A stretch of DNA of 25,072 bases, from assembly GCA_964431685.1 (NCBI GenBank), contig CAYSLA010000039.1:1-25072 (forward strand), read 5' to 3'. Below are positions 16,571 through 23,662 of the stretch, piece after piece. Origin of the DNA: CAYSLA01 sp964431685. GTDB lineage: Bacteria; Armatimonadota; UBA5829. Numbering within the stretch: the first letter of the stretch is position 1; every line of letters starts with the position of its first letter. A program made the position numbers and the translations under genes. Under the pieces are notes generated by a model. The model was not told where the DNA came from. It was given only the letters and a program-made list of their open reading frames with translations, and made no database searches.

Positions 16571-16647
16571 GTCATCTAACTCCCATCTTGGCTAGATGTG
16601 CGGTCATCTTGTCTTTGGCCAGGAAACCCACGTGACACATTCGCGAT

Positions 16648-16809
16648 TTACTTAGCTGAATTCGCGGGCGGCGTAACTGAACAGCTACCCCCGCTGCAAC
16701 ATCCGCCAGCAGGCATCGGGTGACGTCTCGAGAGTAGTTGTTGTTGCGACAGCACTATCCAGACTGCCAACGCGGCCAATACCAGGATGATCTTTACGTA
16801 AGTCTTCAA
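16648..16809 (-). CDS. 53-residue membrane-anchored CCSGGSC peptide
   Basis: This short gene encodes an N-terminal membrane helix (VKIILVLAALAVWIVL, about residues 5-20), a short linker (SQQQLLSRRHP), a cysteine cluster GGCCSGGSCSV (C37, C38, C43) and a Pro/Ala/Ser tail. It begins at the TTG at 16809 with GGAG eight bases upstream, and ends in TAA 77 bases before the CcdA-like start. The cysteines would lie on the periplasmic side if the helix is a signal anchor. It sits between the tethered thioredoxin and CcdA-like genes. The likely role is a metal- or metalloid-binding or electron-accepting peptide; no known family was recognised. Confidence 0.75.
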   Translation of the reverse strand: MKTYVKIILVLAALAVWIVLSQQQLLSRRHPMPAGGCCSGGSCSVTPPANSAK

Positions 16810-16823
16810 TGGACTATCTCCGT

Positions 16824-17486
16824 CTACTTCGTAAGTGTGACCCCGTGGTCAGCAAATGTCTTCAGAATGTCTTCCTTCGAGAAGAACCCTACGTGCCGGA
16901 AGAACTCTTCGCCCTTCTCGTCATAGAATATCTGAGTAGGTATGCTTTGAATGCCATACTTCTCAGCTTCCCCCCGATTCTCCCAGACATCAATGAACAC
17001 CACGGTCAGCCTGCCTTTGTACTCCTCTGTAAGCTCGTCCAGTATTGGGGCCATCATCTTGCACGGCACGCACTTTTTGGCCCCCAGGTCCAGAAGCTTA
17101 GGTAGCTGCCTGCTGGACTGCACGGAGTTTGAGGCTGGCTTTGGGCTGGGATTCACCGCCGGCGCGGTCTTAGGAGTCTCGGCTTTGGCCTCTGACGCGG
17201 AGCTCTTCTCTGAAGCCTTCGCCTGTGACTTCTCAACGGGTTCCTCGGCTGCGTTCTTTGAACCCGAGGTCGTTGATTCATCGGCCGGAGAGCTGTGCGG
17301 TGACCCTTCATCCATCCGGGCCTCCGAAGAGCTTTCAGTTGCGCCGTCGCCAAGCGGGGCGGTAAGGCCAGTATCGTTGGCTGTGATGTTGTCGGTGGCG
17401 GGTGCTTTGTTCTTCATTGCTACAACAGCCGCCACTGCAACCGCGAGGGCAAGTACTACCGCGATCTTCCACCAACTCTGTTTCAC
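16824..17486 (-). CDS. Membrane-tethered thioredoxin with long Ser/Pro/Ala linker
   Basis: The 220-residue protein has an N-terminal membrane anchor (IAVVLALAVAVAAVVAM), a low-complexity Ser/Glu/Pro/Ala linker of about 100 residues, and a C-terminal thioredoxin domain (about 125-220). The active site is CVPC (C139, C142) in place of the usual CGPC, and the cis-proline loop is SIPTQ. The domain therefore faces outside the inner membrane at the end of a flexible tether. The GTG start at 17486 has AAGGAGG about seven bases upstream and overlaps the preceding DGC gene as GTGA. It could receive electrons from the CcdA-like protein and reduce the neighbouring cysteine-rich peptide or a metal-bound thiol. 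Substrate is unknown. Confidence 0.9.
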   Translation of the reverse strand: MKQSWWKIAVVLALAVAVAAVVAMKNKAPATDNITANDTGLTAPLGDGATESSSEARMDEGSPHSSPADESTTSGSKNAAEEPVEKSQAKASEKSSASEAKAETPKTAPAVNPSPKPASNSVQSSRQLPKLLDLGAKKCVPCKMMAPILDELTEEYKGRLTVVFIDVWENRGEAEKYGIQSIPTQIFYDEKGEEFFRHVGFFSKEDILKTFADHGVTLTK

Positions 17487-17884
17487 TGTTGCACCTCCTT
17501 AGCCGGTGGATTGGCCAGGGATGCCTTACACGCCGACATCACACGTTCGATGTCTTGCTCAGAGAGCGTGAAGTCGTGAGCCTTTTCGATGCCAAGATCG
17601 GTAACGACTACATAGTTGTAGCCGTCAAGGTCAGCGGCGGCCAAGATCTTCTTCGCACACGCCACTGGACAGCCGTCAATAACCAACACCCGGTCGCTAC
17701 CTTCGACGGATGCCAGCATTCCGCTGATCTGTCCGCCCACTCCGGCCAGACAAAAGAACTTGCCTACCCCGGCAACGTCGAGGCGCTTGGCAACCTCGTT
17801 GGTTATCTGTCCGACGTTCGATCCGCCGGAACACGCAAGAATGGTCGTGGTGCCGCCGGAGCAGCAGCAGTTGTCTTTCGTCAT
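17483..17884 (-). CDS. DGC-domain putative zinc-binding protein
   Basis: This 133-residue protein matches the DGC (putative zinc-binding) family. It has a CCC cluster at residues 6-8, ILACSGGSNVGQ (C18), FFCLAGVGG (C45) and the family signature VIDGCPVACAK, with D70-G71-C72 and C76. A further cysteine is at 119. There is no signal peptide, so it is cytoplasmic. The ATG at 17884 has GGAGG seven bases upstream; the frame extends to 17917, overlapping the previous gene, without better support. Family members commonly occur beside ArsR regulators, permeases and small thioredoxin-like proteins, as here. The biochemical role of the family is not established; metal or metalloid binding is likely. 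Confidence 0.9.
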   Translation of the reverse strand: MTKDNCCCSGGTTTILACSGGSNVGQITNEVAKRLDVAGVGKFFCLAGVGGQISGMLASVEGSDRVLVIDGCPVACAKKILAAADLDGYNYVVVTDLGIEKAHDFTLSEQDIERVMSACKASLANPPAKEVQQ

Positions 17885-17909
17885 CAAAGTGCCTCCATTA
17901 TCTGTGTGT

Positions 17910-18143
17910 CTACGCAATCATCTTCTTGATATCTTCTACGCTCGGCAACTTGCCGGCTACCTTTACTTCACCGTCCACTGCCAGGCCGGGAGTAAGCATG
18001 ATTCCGAACGTCATAATCTCGGAAATCTCAGTCACCTTCGTCAGCTCGTATTCAATCCCGAGTTCCTTTGCGGCCTGTTCGGTCATTTCTGCGAGCTTCT
18101 TGCACTTTGGGCATCCGGTGCCCAAGACCTGAAGATTCTTCAT
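17910..18143 (-). CDS. Small CxxC thioredoxin-like protein (redox-active disulfide protein 2 type)
   Basis: The 77-residue protein is a minimal glutaredoxin/thioredoxin fold of the TM0996/MTH895 family. Its active site GTGCPKCKK (C11, C14) follows the first strand, the cis-proline is in LTPGLAVDG (P52) and the final helix is PSVEDIKKMI. It lacks the N-terminal extension of normal thioredoxins and has no signal, so it is cytoplasmic. GGAGG seven bases before the ATG supports the start. It is 15 bases downstream of the ArsP-type permease. Family members are often found with such permeases, where they may deliver or reduce the transported metalloid; that role is inference. Confidence 0.92.
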   Translation of the reverse strand: MKNLQVLGTGCPKCKKLAEMTEQAAKELGIEYELTKVTEISEIMTFGIMLTPGLAVDGEVKVAGKLPSVEDIKKMIA

Positions 18144-18158
18144 TACTAAACCTCCAAT

Positions 18159-19457
18159 TCAGAAGAATGTGCCGTACGTTACTCCGGCGATCGTTGCCAT
18201 TACTACCACCAGCGATACGAACACAACTGTTTTCTGTGTCCCCATAATGCTGCGTATCACGAGCATGTTTGGCAGAGAAAGTGCTGGTCCGGCAAGAAGC
18301 AGTGCCAGAGCCGGCCCCTTGCCCATGCCGCTACCCATCAGACCCTGCAGGATAGGTACCTCAGTCAGTGTCGCGAAATACATGAATGCTCCCGCAACCG
18401 AGGCGAACAGATTAGCGCCAATTGAGTTTCCGCCAACCGATCTCGATACCCACTCAGACGGTATCAGCCCTTCGTGCCCAGGTCTGCCCAGTAACGCCCC
18501 AGCCACCAGCACGCCAAAGAACAGCAGAGGCATTATCTGTTTCGCGTAACCCCACGTGGAGCTCATCCACTCTCCGCCCTTGCCGCGGTCGGTGCTCAGC
18601 GATGTCGACAGCCCGATGATCGCCACTGTGAAAGGAACAAGAGGCTCACTGGGGACTGCAAGTGCAGCAATAGCGGTAGTGACGGCCACAAAAACCATTT
18701 TCCACCACCCAACAGAGAACCATCGCACAAGGATAATACCTAGCGCCAGCGCGAATAAAGTGGTGATTTCCCATTTCACTGAGTAGACTGCGCTCCACAT
18801 GCCCACTGGCTGTGACGGTCTACCCCAGTTCGCGAACACCAGTATACCTACCATAGATGCAAAGTAAACAGCATTTTGCCAAAGCGGGCGGTCTACTTCA
18901 GGCTCGGCCATTGCCATCTGCGACTCAAGCTTCTTCATCTCCTCCTTGCGGAAGATGAGATGCATCAGCAGACCTATGATGATGCTGAAACTTATTGCTC
19001 CGACGGCCCTGGCTATGCCGAGCTCGAGCCCAAGAATGCGGGCGGTGAGGATAATCGCAAGGACGTTAATCGCCGGGCCGGAATAAAGAAACGCCGTCGC
19101 CGGCCCCAGTCCGGCCCCCATCCTGTAGATACCCGCAAAAAGCGGTAGAACTGTGCAGGAGCACACCGCAAGTATGGTGCCTGAGACCGACGCCACACCG
19201 TAGGCCAGAGTCTTCTTCGCATTCGGGCCAAGATACTTCATCACGGACGCCTGGCTGACGAATACTGCAATCGCCCCCGCAATGAAGAACGCGGGAATCA
19301 GGCACAGCAGAACGTGCTCCTGAGCGTACCATTTGGCCAGATGAAGCGACTCGAAGACTGCATTGTCGAATCGCTCTCTGCCCACGGGCAGGTAGAAGAA
19401 TGCTACGAACACGCCCGCGATGACTGCGAGGGGTTTCCATTCACTTTTCCAATTCAC
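18159..19457 (-). CDS. ArsP/DUF318-type permease
   Basis: This is a polytopic inner-membrane protein of 432 residues with about ten hydrophobic helices. It belongs to the ArsP/DUF318 (UPF0718) permease family, shown by SGTILAVCSCTVLPLFAGIY and GLGPATAFLYSGPAINVLAI, and by the related C-terminal repeat MGSGMGKGPALALLLAGPAL. Characterised ArsP proteins export trivalent organoarsenicals, but many relatives are untested. The GTG at 19457 (VNWKSEWKPLAV) has GGGAG 11 bases upstream. The frame stays open to a TTG at 19529, but that codon lies in the T-run of the upstream terminator and is rejected. It is the first gene of the thiol cluster and follows an ArsR gene; a TTGGC-N6-GCCAA dyad precedes it. 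Confidence 0.9.
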   Translation of the reverse strand: MNWKSEWKPLAVIAGVFVAFFYLPVGRERFDNAVFESLHLAKWYAQEHVLLCLIPAFFIAGAIAVFVSQASVMKYLGPNAKKTLAYGVASVSGTILAVCSCTVLPLFAGIYRMGAGLGPATAFLYSGPAINVLAIILTARILGLELGIARAVGAISFSIIIGLLMHLIFRKEEMKKLESQMAMAEPEVDRPLWQNAVYFASMVGILVFANWGRPSQPVGMWSAVYSVKWEITTLFALALGIILVRWFSVGWWKMVFVAVTTAIAALAVPSEPLVPFTVAIIGLSTSLSTDRGKGGEWMSSTWGYAKQIMPLLFFGVLVAGALLGRPGHEGLIPSEWVSRSVGGNSIGANLFASVAGAFMYFATLTEVPILQGLMGSGMGKGPALALLLAGPALSLPNMLVIRSIMGTQKTVVFVSLVVVMATIAGVTYGTFF

Positions 19458-19501
19458 TTGTGCGGTAACTCCCGTTTGGTCATATCGAACACTATTGGCT
19501 G

Positions 19502-19519
19502 ATTGGCACACTGGCCAAT
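19502..19519 (-). promoter_or_regulatory. Operator-like dyad ATTGGC-N6-GCCAAT before the permease
   Basis: ATTGGC (19502-19507) and GCCAAT (19514-19519) are a perfect inverted repeat with six bases between. Another ATTGGC lies at 19494-19499. The core TTGGC-N6-GCCAA is the same as in the operator at the third arsR promoter. No consensus -10/-35 pair was found here. Confidence 0.6.
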
Positions 19520-19526
19520 TATGCCC

Positions 19527-19555
19527 CAAAAAAGAGACGAGCCCTTTCCGGGCTC
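19527..19555 (-). terminator. Intrinsic terminator after the third ArsR gene
   Basis: GAGCCC (19539-19544) and GGGCTC (19550-19555) form a perfect six-pair stem with a five-base loop. On the minus strand it is followed by GTCTCTTTTTT, a good T-run. It lies 22 bases past the arsR stop and separates that gene from the permease cluster, which may depend on partial readthrough or its own promoter. Confidence 0.85.
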
Positions 19556-19577
19556 ATCAGATACTCTTATGAATGGT

Positions 19578-19916
19578 CTAGCTAACCAGTTCCATCTTCT
19601 CTTCTGCGTTGGACTTCATCACAGCCTGGACACACGCAAAGAAGTTGACTATGCACGGGACTCTGAGGCTGTAGAACACCTGCTGTCCCACTTTGCGGTC
19701 GTCCACAATTCCGGCTTCTTTCATCACAGTCAGGTGTTTCGAGACCGTAGACATATCCGATCCCACCAGCTCCCTGAGCTCGCAGACGCACTTCTCGCCA
19801 TCTGCCAACGCGTCCACCATCATAAGGCGGCTGGGATGTGCCAGCGACTTGATAATCTTTGCTCTTTCCTCATAGATTCGTCGGTTCATCTGTGATTGTG
19901 CTTTCCTGACTGGCAT
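19578..19916 (-). CDS. ArsR-family As(III)-type regulator of the permease cluster
   Basis: This 112-residue repressor has the metal box GEKCVCELREL (C43, C45), helix-turn-helix SDMSTVSKHLTVMKEAGIV, wing DDRKVGQQVFYSL and two C-terminal cysteines (VPCIVNFFACV; C88, C95). The C-x-C plus distal cysteine resembles As(III)-sensing ArsR proteins. The frame is open to an ATG at 19997, but that codon falls beside the -10 box, so the ATG at 19916 is preferred; its AAGGAG is 12 bases upstream, a long spacing. Its own operator overlaps the promoter, and a second matching dyad precedes the permease gene, so it probably controls both units. Confidence 0.92.
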   Translation of the reverse strand: MPVRKAQSQMNRRIYEERAKIIKSLAHPSRLMMVDALADGEKCVCELRELVGSDMSTVSKHLTVMKEAGIVDDRKVGQQVFYSLRVPCIVNFFACVQAVMKSNAEEKMELVS

Positions 19917-19995
19917 TGTCGTAGATTTCTCCTTCTGATGCCAAGCTCGATCTATACACCAGAAGTGCGATAGTGTCATCCCGGAAATATTGGTC

Positions 19996-20015
19996 ATTTG
20001 GCAGTATAGCCAAAT
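19996..20015 (-). promoter_or_regulatory. Autoregulatory operator ATTTGGC-N6-GCCAAAT
   Basis: ATTTGGC (19996-20002) and GCCAAAT (20009-20015) are a perfect seven-base inverted repeat. The six bases between them are exactly the -10 hexamer of the arsR promoter, so a bound repressor would block RNA polymerase. Confidence 0.82.
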
Positions 20016-20031
20016 ACTCGCAAAATGTCAA
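20003..20031 (-). promoter_or_regulatory. Sigma-70 promoter of the third ArsR gene
   Basis: On the minus strand TTGACA (20026-20031) and TATACT (20003-20008) lie 17 bases apart. The -35 box is perfect consensus and the -10 box differs at one position. Confidence 0.85.
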
Positions 20032-20061
20032 GTCCCAACGTGTATTCCGGCCTTCTGGACA

Positions 20062-21549
20062 TTACTCCAAGTCGATTTCCACCCAGCCAATGTTTGAGTC
20101 GGCCCCGGCAAAGACCTCAAGGACGTTGTAGCCTGCTCTCAGAGCCTCGTCCGGGATAGCGAACGCATGGGTAGGGAACTTCGGTATCGGCGCAGAAAGA
20201 GCAATCTCTCCCAGTGATGCGCATTCGAAACCGTTGCAGCGGACCGCAAGATCAGAGCTGCCGTCGATGATTCCCAAAACGGCCTTTGCCTTCATGCCGG
20301 GCGTTGCGGGGCCTGTATGGACCCTGAAAGCCTCTCTATTCCCAGCCGCGATATTCGCCGGCAGAGAGTATGCGGCCGGGACGCCAACCGCCCAAGTGTC
20401 CGTGTAGGTCACCACGTGGCGTCGGGCCTTGCCGTCGATGGTCTCCAGGCTGCCGATCTCCCTGAGCAGCGTCTGGTAGTTCTGGGTGTCGTCCATCGTA
20501 GTTTCGCTGTCCATATAGTTGAACAGATATATCTTGTCGCAGCCTCGGTGTATGTACGAGGCGGCCATCCCCCGCACCGTCTCCAGCGTATTCGTTTGGT
20601 TCTGTCCGTAGGTTGGAAACGGCCGCACAAGTATTTCCAGTCCGGCGGCGAGTTCTACTTTCGTTCCTTCCAGCAGCATCTTCCACAGCTCGATAGGCAT
20701 GTCCGTTTCGGCCGTGGCCCAGAATGGGGTGACTACTAGACTGTCGATTAGGCCTTCCTTTGCCCAGGCGACGGCGTCCATTCCCAGACCGATGGCGTTC
20801 TGAGGTCTCGAAGGGACTCTCGCGCTGAGCTTGATTTGGTGGCCAACCCGCTTCTCGGCCTCGTCAAGAATGCTGCGGACCTCGCGGGTAAACTCGGTCA
20901 GAATCTCGCAGCCTTCCTGCTCATATCCAGGTCTGAAATGAAAACCGAACCGCATCCAGTCGAGTTCAAGGCCGTCGAAATCCCACCTCTCGGCGTATTC
21001 GCGGACGAGCTTCAGATGGTGCTCTCTGACTTCCTTGTGCCCATAGTCAAACGCTCTGTCCATCCAGTTGATGAATGCATAAGGCACTCTGCGGAATTGC
21101 GGATTGTTCCGCCAGAATTCGCTGTGTATGAAGGACCTCTCGTCGTCGACACAGTGGACATCGTTCATCCGCATGGATATCCACGGCGATATCCCTTGCT
21201 TTCTGGCTCGCTCGATCCAGAGCTTGTAGGGATCAATTCCGTCTTCGTGGAGCTGCCACGCCGTGTGTACCCATCCGCGTGGTCTGCTGACATCCTCGGG
21301 CGCAGTGCTGGCAAACAAAGGCTGATCGTCGGGTCCATCGGGATCGTAGCCCAGCCATATCGGATCCCATACCTTTGAGCCGTAGCTGGTGCGTTGCGCG
21401 TTGGGGTTCAGTACCAGTTCCCTGACCTGAGTGCCTGCGTACTGGTCTACAAATGAAGCCACTTTCTCAGCGTCGAGAGCCTGTCCGGCTCGCGTGCCGT
21501 AGTAGTGACCGTCGTCCTCGTTCAGGGCTATGCCCGGTGTCAGATTCAT
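20062..21549 (-). CDS. Glycosidase-like TIM-barrel protein
   Basis: The 495-residue protein resembles the uncharacterised GHL10-like glycosidase group. The barrel portion (about 1-370) contains ELVLNPNAQRTSYGS, KQGISPWISMRMNDVH, WDFDGLELDWMRFGFHF with acidic residues at the end of a strand as in retaining glycosidases, KLSARVPSRP and KIYLFNYMDSE. A small beta-rich C-terminal domain follows. No signal peptide is visible, so it may act in the cytoplasm on imported sugars. The ATG at 21549 has GGGAG eight bases upstream, preferred over the ATG at 21564 that contains that ribosome site. It does not obviously belong with the metal genes and may mark the end of the resistance island. Substrate is unknown. 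Confidence 0.78.
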   Translation of the reverse strand: MNLTPGIALNEDDGHYYGTRAGQALDAEKVASFVDQYAGTQVRELVLNPNAQRTSYGSKVWDPIWLGYDPDGPDDQPLFASTAPEDVSRPRGWVHTAWQLHEDGIDPYKLWIERARKQGISPWISMRMNDVHCVDDERSFIHSEFWRNNPQFRRVPYAFINWMDRAFDYGHKEVREHHLKLVREYAERWDFDGLELDWMRFGFHFRPGYEQEGCEILTEFTREVRSILDEAEKRVGHQIKLSARVPSRPQNAIGLGMDAVAWAKEGLIDSLVVTPFWATAETDMPIELWKMLLEGTKVELAAGLEILVRPFPTYGQNQTNTLETVRGMAASYIHRGCDKIYLFNYMDSETTMDDTQNYQTLLREIGSLETIDGKARRHVVTYTDTWAVGVPAAYSLPANIAAGNREAFRVHTGPATPGMKAKAVLGIIDGSSDLAVRCNGFECASLGEIALSAPIPKFPTHAFAIPDEALRAGYNVLEVFAGADSNIGWVEIDLE

Positions 21550-21606
21550 CGTGTGTACTCCCATTGTTGCCGTGGCAGTGATAGTTTACATGTTCAGCAC
21601 CGACGA

Positions 21607-21618
21607 AAGGATATCCTT
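21607..21618. repeat. 12-base palindrome AAGGATATCCTT
   Basis: A perfect 12-base palindrome lies about 60 bases upstream of the glycosidase-like gene, between it and the insertion element. It could be an operator, but nothing else supports this. Confidence 0.3.
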
Positions 21619-21653
21619 CAACCGAACTAAACGGCGGACAGACACTCCTGATA

Positions 21654-22697
21654 CTAGGAGTCCGTCCGAGTAATAGCCCCAGGCATGTAATGTCTGTTGC
21701 CTCCTTCAATGAGGGATTGGCTGTGCGATGGGCACTTGGCTTACTTCATCAGCGATACCATTGACGCGATGGATCTTTCGGAGATCGAGGGTGTATATCA
21801 GCGTTCGGAGCGCGGGTGTCCTCCTTATCATCCTCGTATGATGACGAATGTTCTTGTATATGCGTATTGCACTGGCGTGTTTTCCTCCCGGAAGATGGCG
21901 AAGAGACTGGAGGAGGATGTTGCTTTTCGTGTGCTTAGTGCTGAGAATCGGCCGGATTGTCGTACGATAAGCGATTTCCGGAAGATTCATCTGAGTGCTT
22001 TGGTCGGGCTCTTCAATAGTGTTCTGGCGTTGTGCAAGAATGCTGGTATGGTGCGCCTGGGGCATATGGCTTTGGATGGGACGAAGCAGAAAGCAAACGC
22101 TTCAAAACACAAGGCGATGAGCTGTAGTCGGATGCAAGAGGAATCGGCAAGGCTCGACTCTGAGATATCGAAGCTGGTCGATCTGGCTGAGCGAACAGAC
22201 GAGCAGGAAGACAAGGATTTTGGCCGTGATAAGCGCGGCGACGAGCTTCCTGCTGAGCTTGCGTTTCGCGAGGGCCGGTTTTCGAGAATACGCCGACTCG
22301 CGAACGAATGAAATCAAAAGTGCTCACCGAGAATGGACGAGCCAGGTATGGCTTGCGCAAAGAAACCGTGGAACCTGTATTCGGTCAGATAAAGAGCTGC
22401 ATGGGCTTCCGTTCTCAATGCGAGGCCTTGACGCCTGTAACGCAGAATGGAGCTTGGTGTGCGCGGCACACAACCTCTTGAAACTGTTCCGGTACGGTAC
22501 TAAACCGATGGGCAAGCACATCGAATCGGCCCACAGGGTCGACATGTTAATGATCACTGCGTAAATGAGCCCGCACTGCACAATTCGAGACAAAATGCAA
22601 AGCGGGCTTTGAAAAAAGACTAACGAAAGTCCGAACCGACTATCCCACGGACATAGCGGCAACCTCGCGCTGATGGATTAGTTGGACGGACTCCTAG
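21654..22697 (+). mobile_element. Internally deleted IS1182-type insertion sequence
   Basis: The element is bounded by a perfect 14-base terminal inverted repeat, CTAGGAGTCCGTCC at 21654-21667 and its complement at 22684-22697. Inside is a broken IS1182-family transposase. At 1,044 bases it is much shorter than the 1.6-1.9 kb usual for the family, because a central block is missing. CTAG at the outer end of both repeats could instead be a palindromic target duplication. No other matching flanking repeat was seen. Confidence 0.85.
21697..22564 (+). pseudogene. IS1182-family transposase remnant
   Basis: The first frame (21697-22311) carries the N-terminal DUF772-type part: PPSMRDWLCDGHLAYFISDT, RMMTNVLVYAYCTGVFSSRK, CRTISDFRKIHL and MALDGTKQKANASKHKAMS, through DELPAELAFREGRFSRIRR. 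The frame then stops at 22311. A shifted frame, starting at the overlapping ATGA at 22308, reads VLTENGRARYGLRKETVEPVFGQIK. A third frame reads MRGLDACNAEWSLVCAAHNLLKLFR to a stop at 22564. Compared with intact family members, roughly 180 residues with the catalytic centre are absent between the first and second parts. The protein is nonfunctional, and an in-frame stop just before the TTG at 21697 removes the normal N-terminus. Confidence 0.88.
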
Positions 22698-23323
22698 GCG
22701 CCCTGTAACTCATCCTGTATTCGTTTCGTGGATAGAGCGAGGAAGTCTCGTTCTATATCAAAGCCGACATAGGCACGCCCCAGACGTGCGGCAACCACGC
22801 CTGTGGTGCCTGAACCGTTAAAAGGATCCAACACGACGTCGCCTGGATTCGACGCAGCTCGAACAATGCGCTCCAACAACGCCTCTGGCTTCTGCGTGGG
22901 GTGTTTGCCGTATCTTTTTTCATGTCGTGTTGGTGGCTGTATACGCCATAGACTATGCATCTGTTTCCCCGGAACTGGATCGCCTTCGGCCTTCATGTCC
23001 TCATAGTTGAACGTATGCCGCGCGCGCGGAGAGAGTCTCGCCCACAGTATCGTCTCAGTGGAGTGTACGAAGTACCTACAAGACAGATTGGGCGACGGGT
23101 TCACTTTGTACCAGGCAATATCGTTTAGTATCTTGTAGCCTAGCGTCTGCATAGCAAAGCCAACGCTATAGATATTGTGCGATGTGCCGCTGACAAATAT
23201 GGTCCCGTTTGGTTTGAGAACGCGCCGGCATTCCGTGAGCCACCTGAGGTTAAAACTGTGTACGTCCTCGATGGGAATGGCACGGTCCCACTTGCCCTTG
23301 TTTACGCTCACCATTTGTCCCAC
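22694..23323 (-). pseudogene. DNA methyltransferase (N6/N4 type) lacking its N-terminus
   Basis: The 209-residue frame matches the C-terminal four-fifths of an N6/N4 site-specific DNA methyltransferase. It has MVSVNKGKWD, the region after motif IV (RWLTECRRVLKPNGTIFVSG), LNDIAWYKVNPSPNLSCRYF, then GKHPTQKPEALLERIV and the SAM-binding motif VVLDPFNGSGTTGVVAARLG. The catalytic (D/N/S)PPY motif IV and the first 30-40 residues are missing. Upstream the frame stays open to 23431, but where DPPY should precede DGITCQVGQ (near 23341) the sequence reads ADTPIR. There is no ribosome site before the GTG at 23323. At the other end the TAG stop lies inside the terminal repeat of the insertion element. 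It is probably an inactive remnant; no restriction partner is visible. Confidence 0.8.
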
Positions 23324-23481
23324 CTGGCACGTGATGCCGTCGCGGATCGGTGTGTCGGCTGCGGAGGAACAATCACCGCTATGCCCACGCTCGGTGAGGT
23401 GATGGCGTATATCGGAGGATGAATCAGTCCGTCAACGATCTACGATCTGAGCGTACGTTGGCTGCAGTCGACATAATTCAA
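23324..23481. other. Non-coding junction between methyltransferase and ISL3 remnants
   Basis: Between the two remnants I see no supported gene on either strand. The open frames here are short and have no ribosome site. The methyltransferase frame continues open to 23431 without recognisable homology beyond about 23341. Confidence 0.5.
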
Positions 23482-23656
23482 GGCTCTATGAGATTTCTTG
23501 TGGGTAGAGATGCAGTTTGCCGTAGTTAAACAGTATGGCTACCCTGAAGTTCTCGAATCTTCGAAAGCCTCGTGCATTGGCTTTTAGTAGTTGAATCATT
23601 CCGTTTATGGACTCCGCATAGGAGTTGGTTATGTTGTGTTTGATATATACCAGCAT
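23482..23656 (-). mobile_element. ISL3-type element end with transposase C-terminus
   Basis: The minus strand encodes MLVYIKHNITNSYAES, then INGMIQLLKANARGFRRFEN and FRVAILFNYGKLHLYPQEIS, which is the C-terminus of an ISL3-family transposase, to a TAG at 23486-23488. The plus-strand edge GGCTCTATGAGATTTCTTGTG from 23482 resembles an ISL3 terminal repeat that includes the stop. The rest of the element is absent; sequence continues directly into the glycosidase-like gene. Confidence 0.75.
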
Positions 23657-23662
23657 TCCCGT

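Noticed and set aside
19458..19529. N-terminal extension of the permease from the TTG at 19529
   Set aside because: The extension includes terminator and operator-like sequence and lacks a ribosome site; the GTG at 19457 is better.
22300..22320. Programmed frameshift at ATGA in the IS1182 transposase
   Set aside because: A large central block is also missing and a second frameshift follows, so the gene is simply broken.
22568..22608. AGCCCGC/GCGGGCT hairpin after the transposase as a terminator
   Set aside because: The 27-base loop and absence of a T-run on either strand make it unconvincing.
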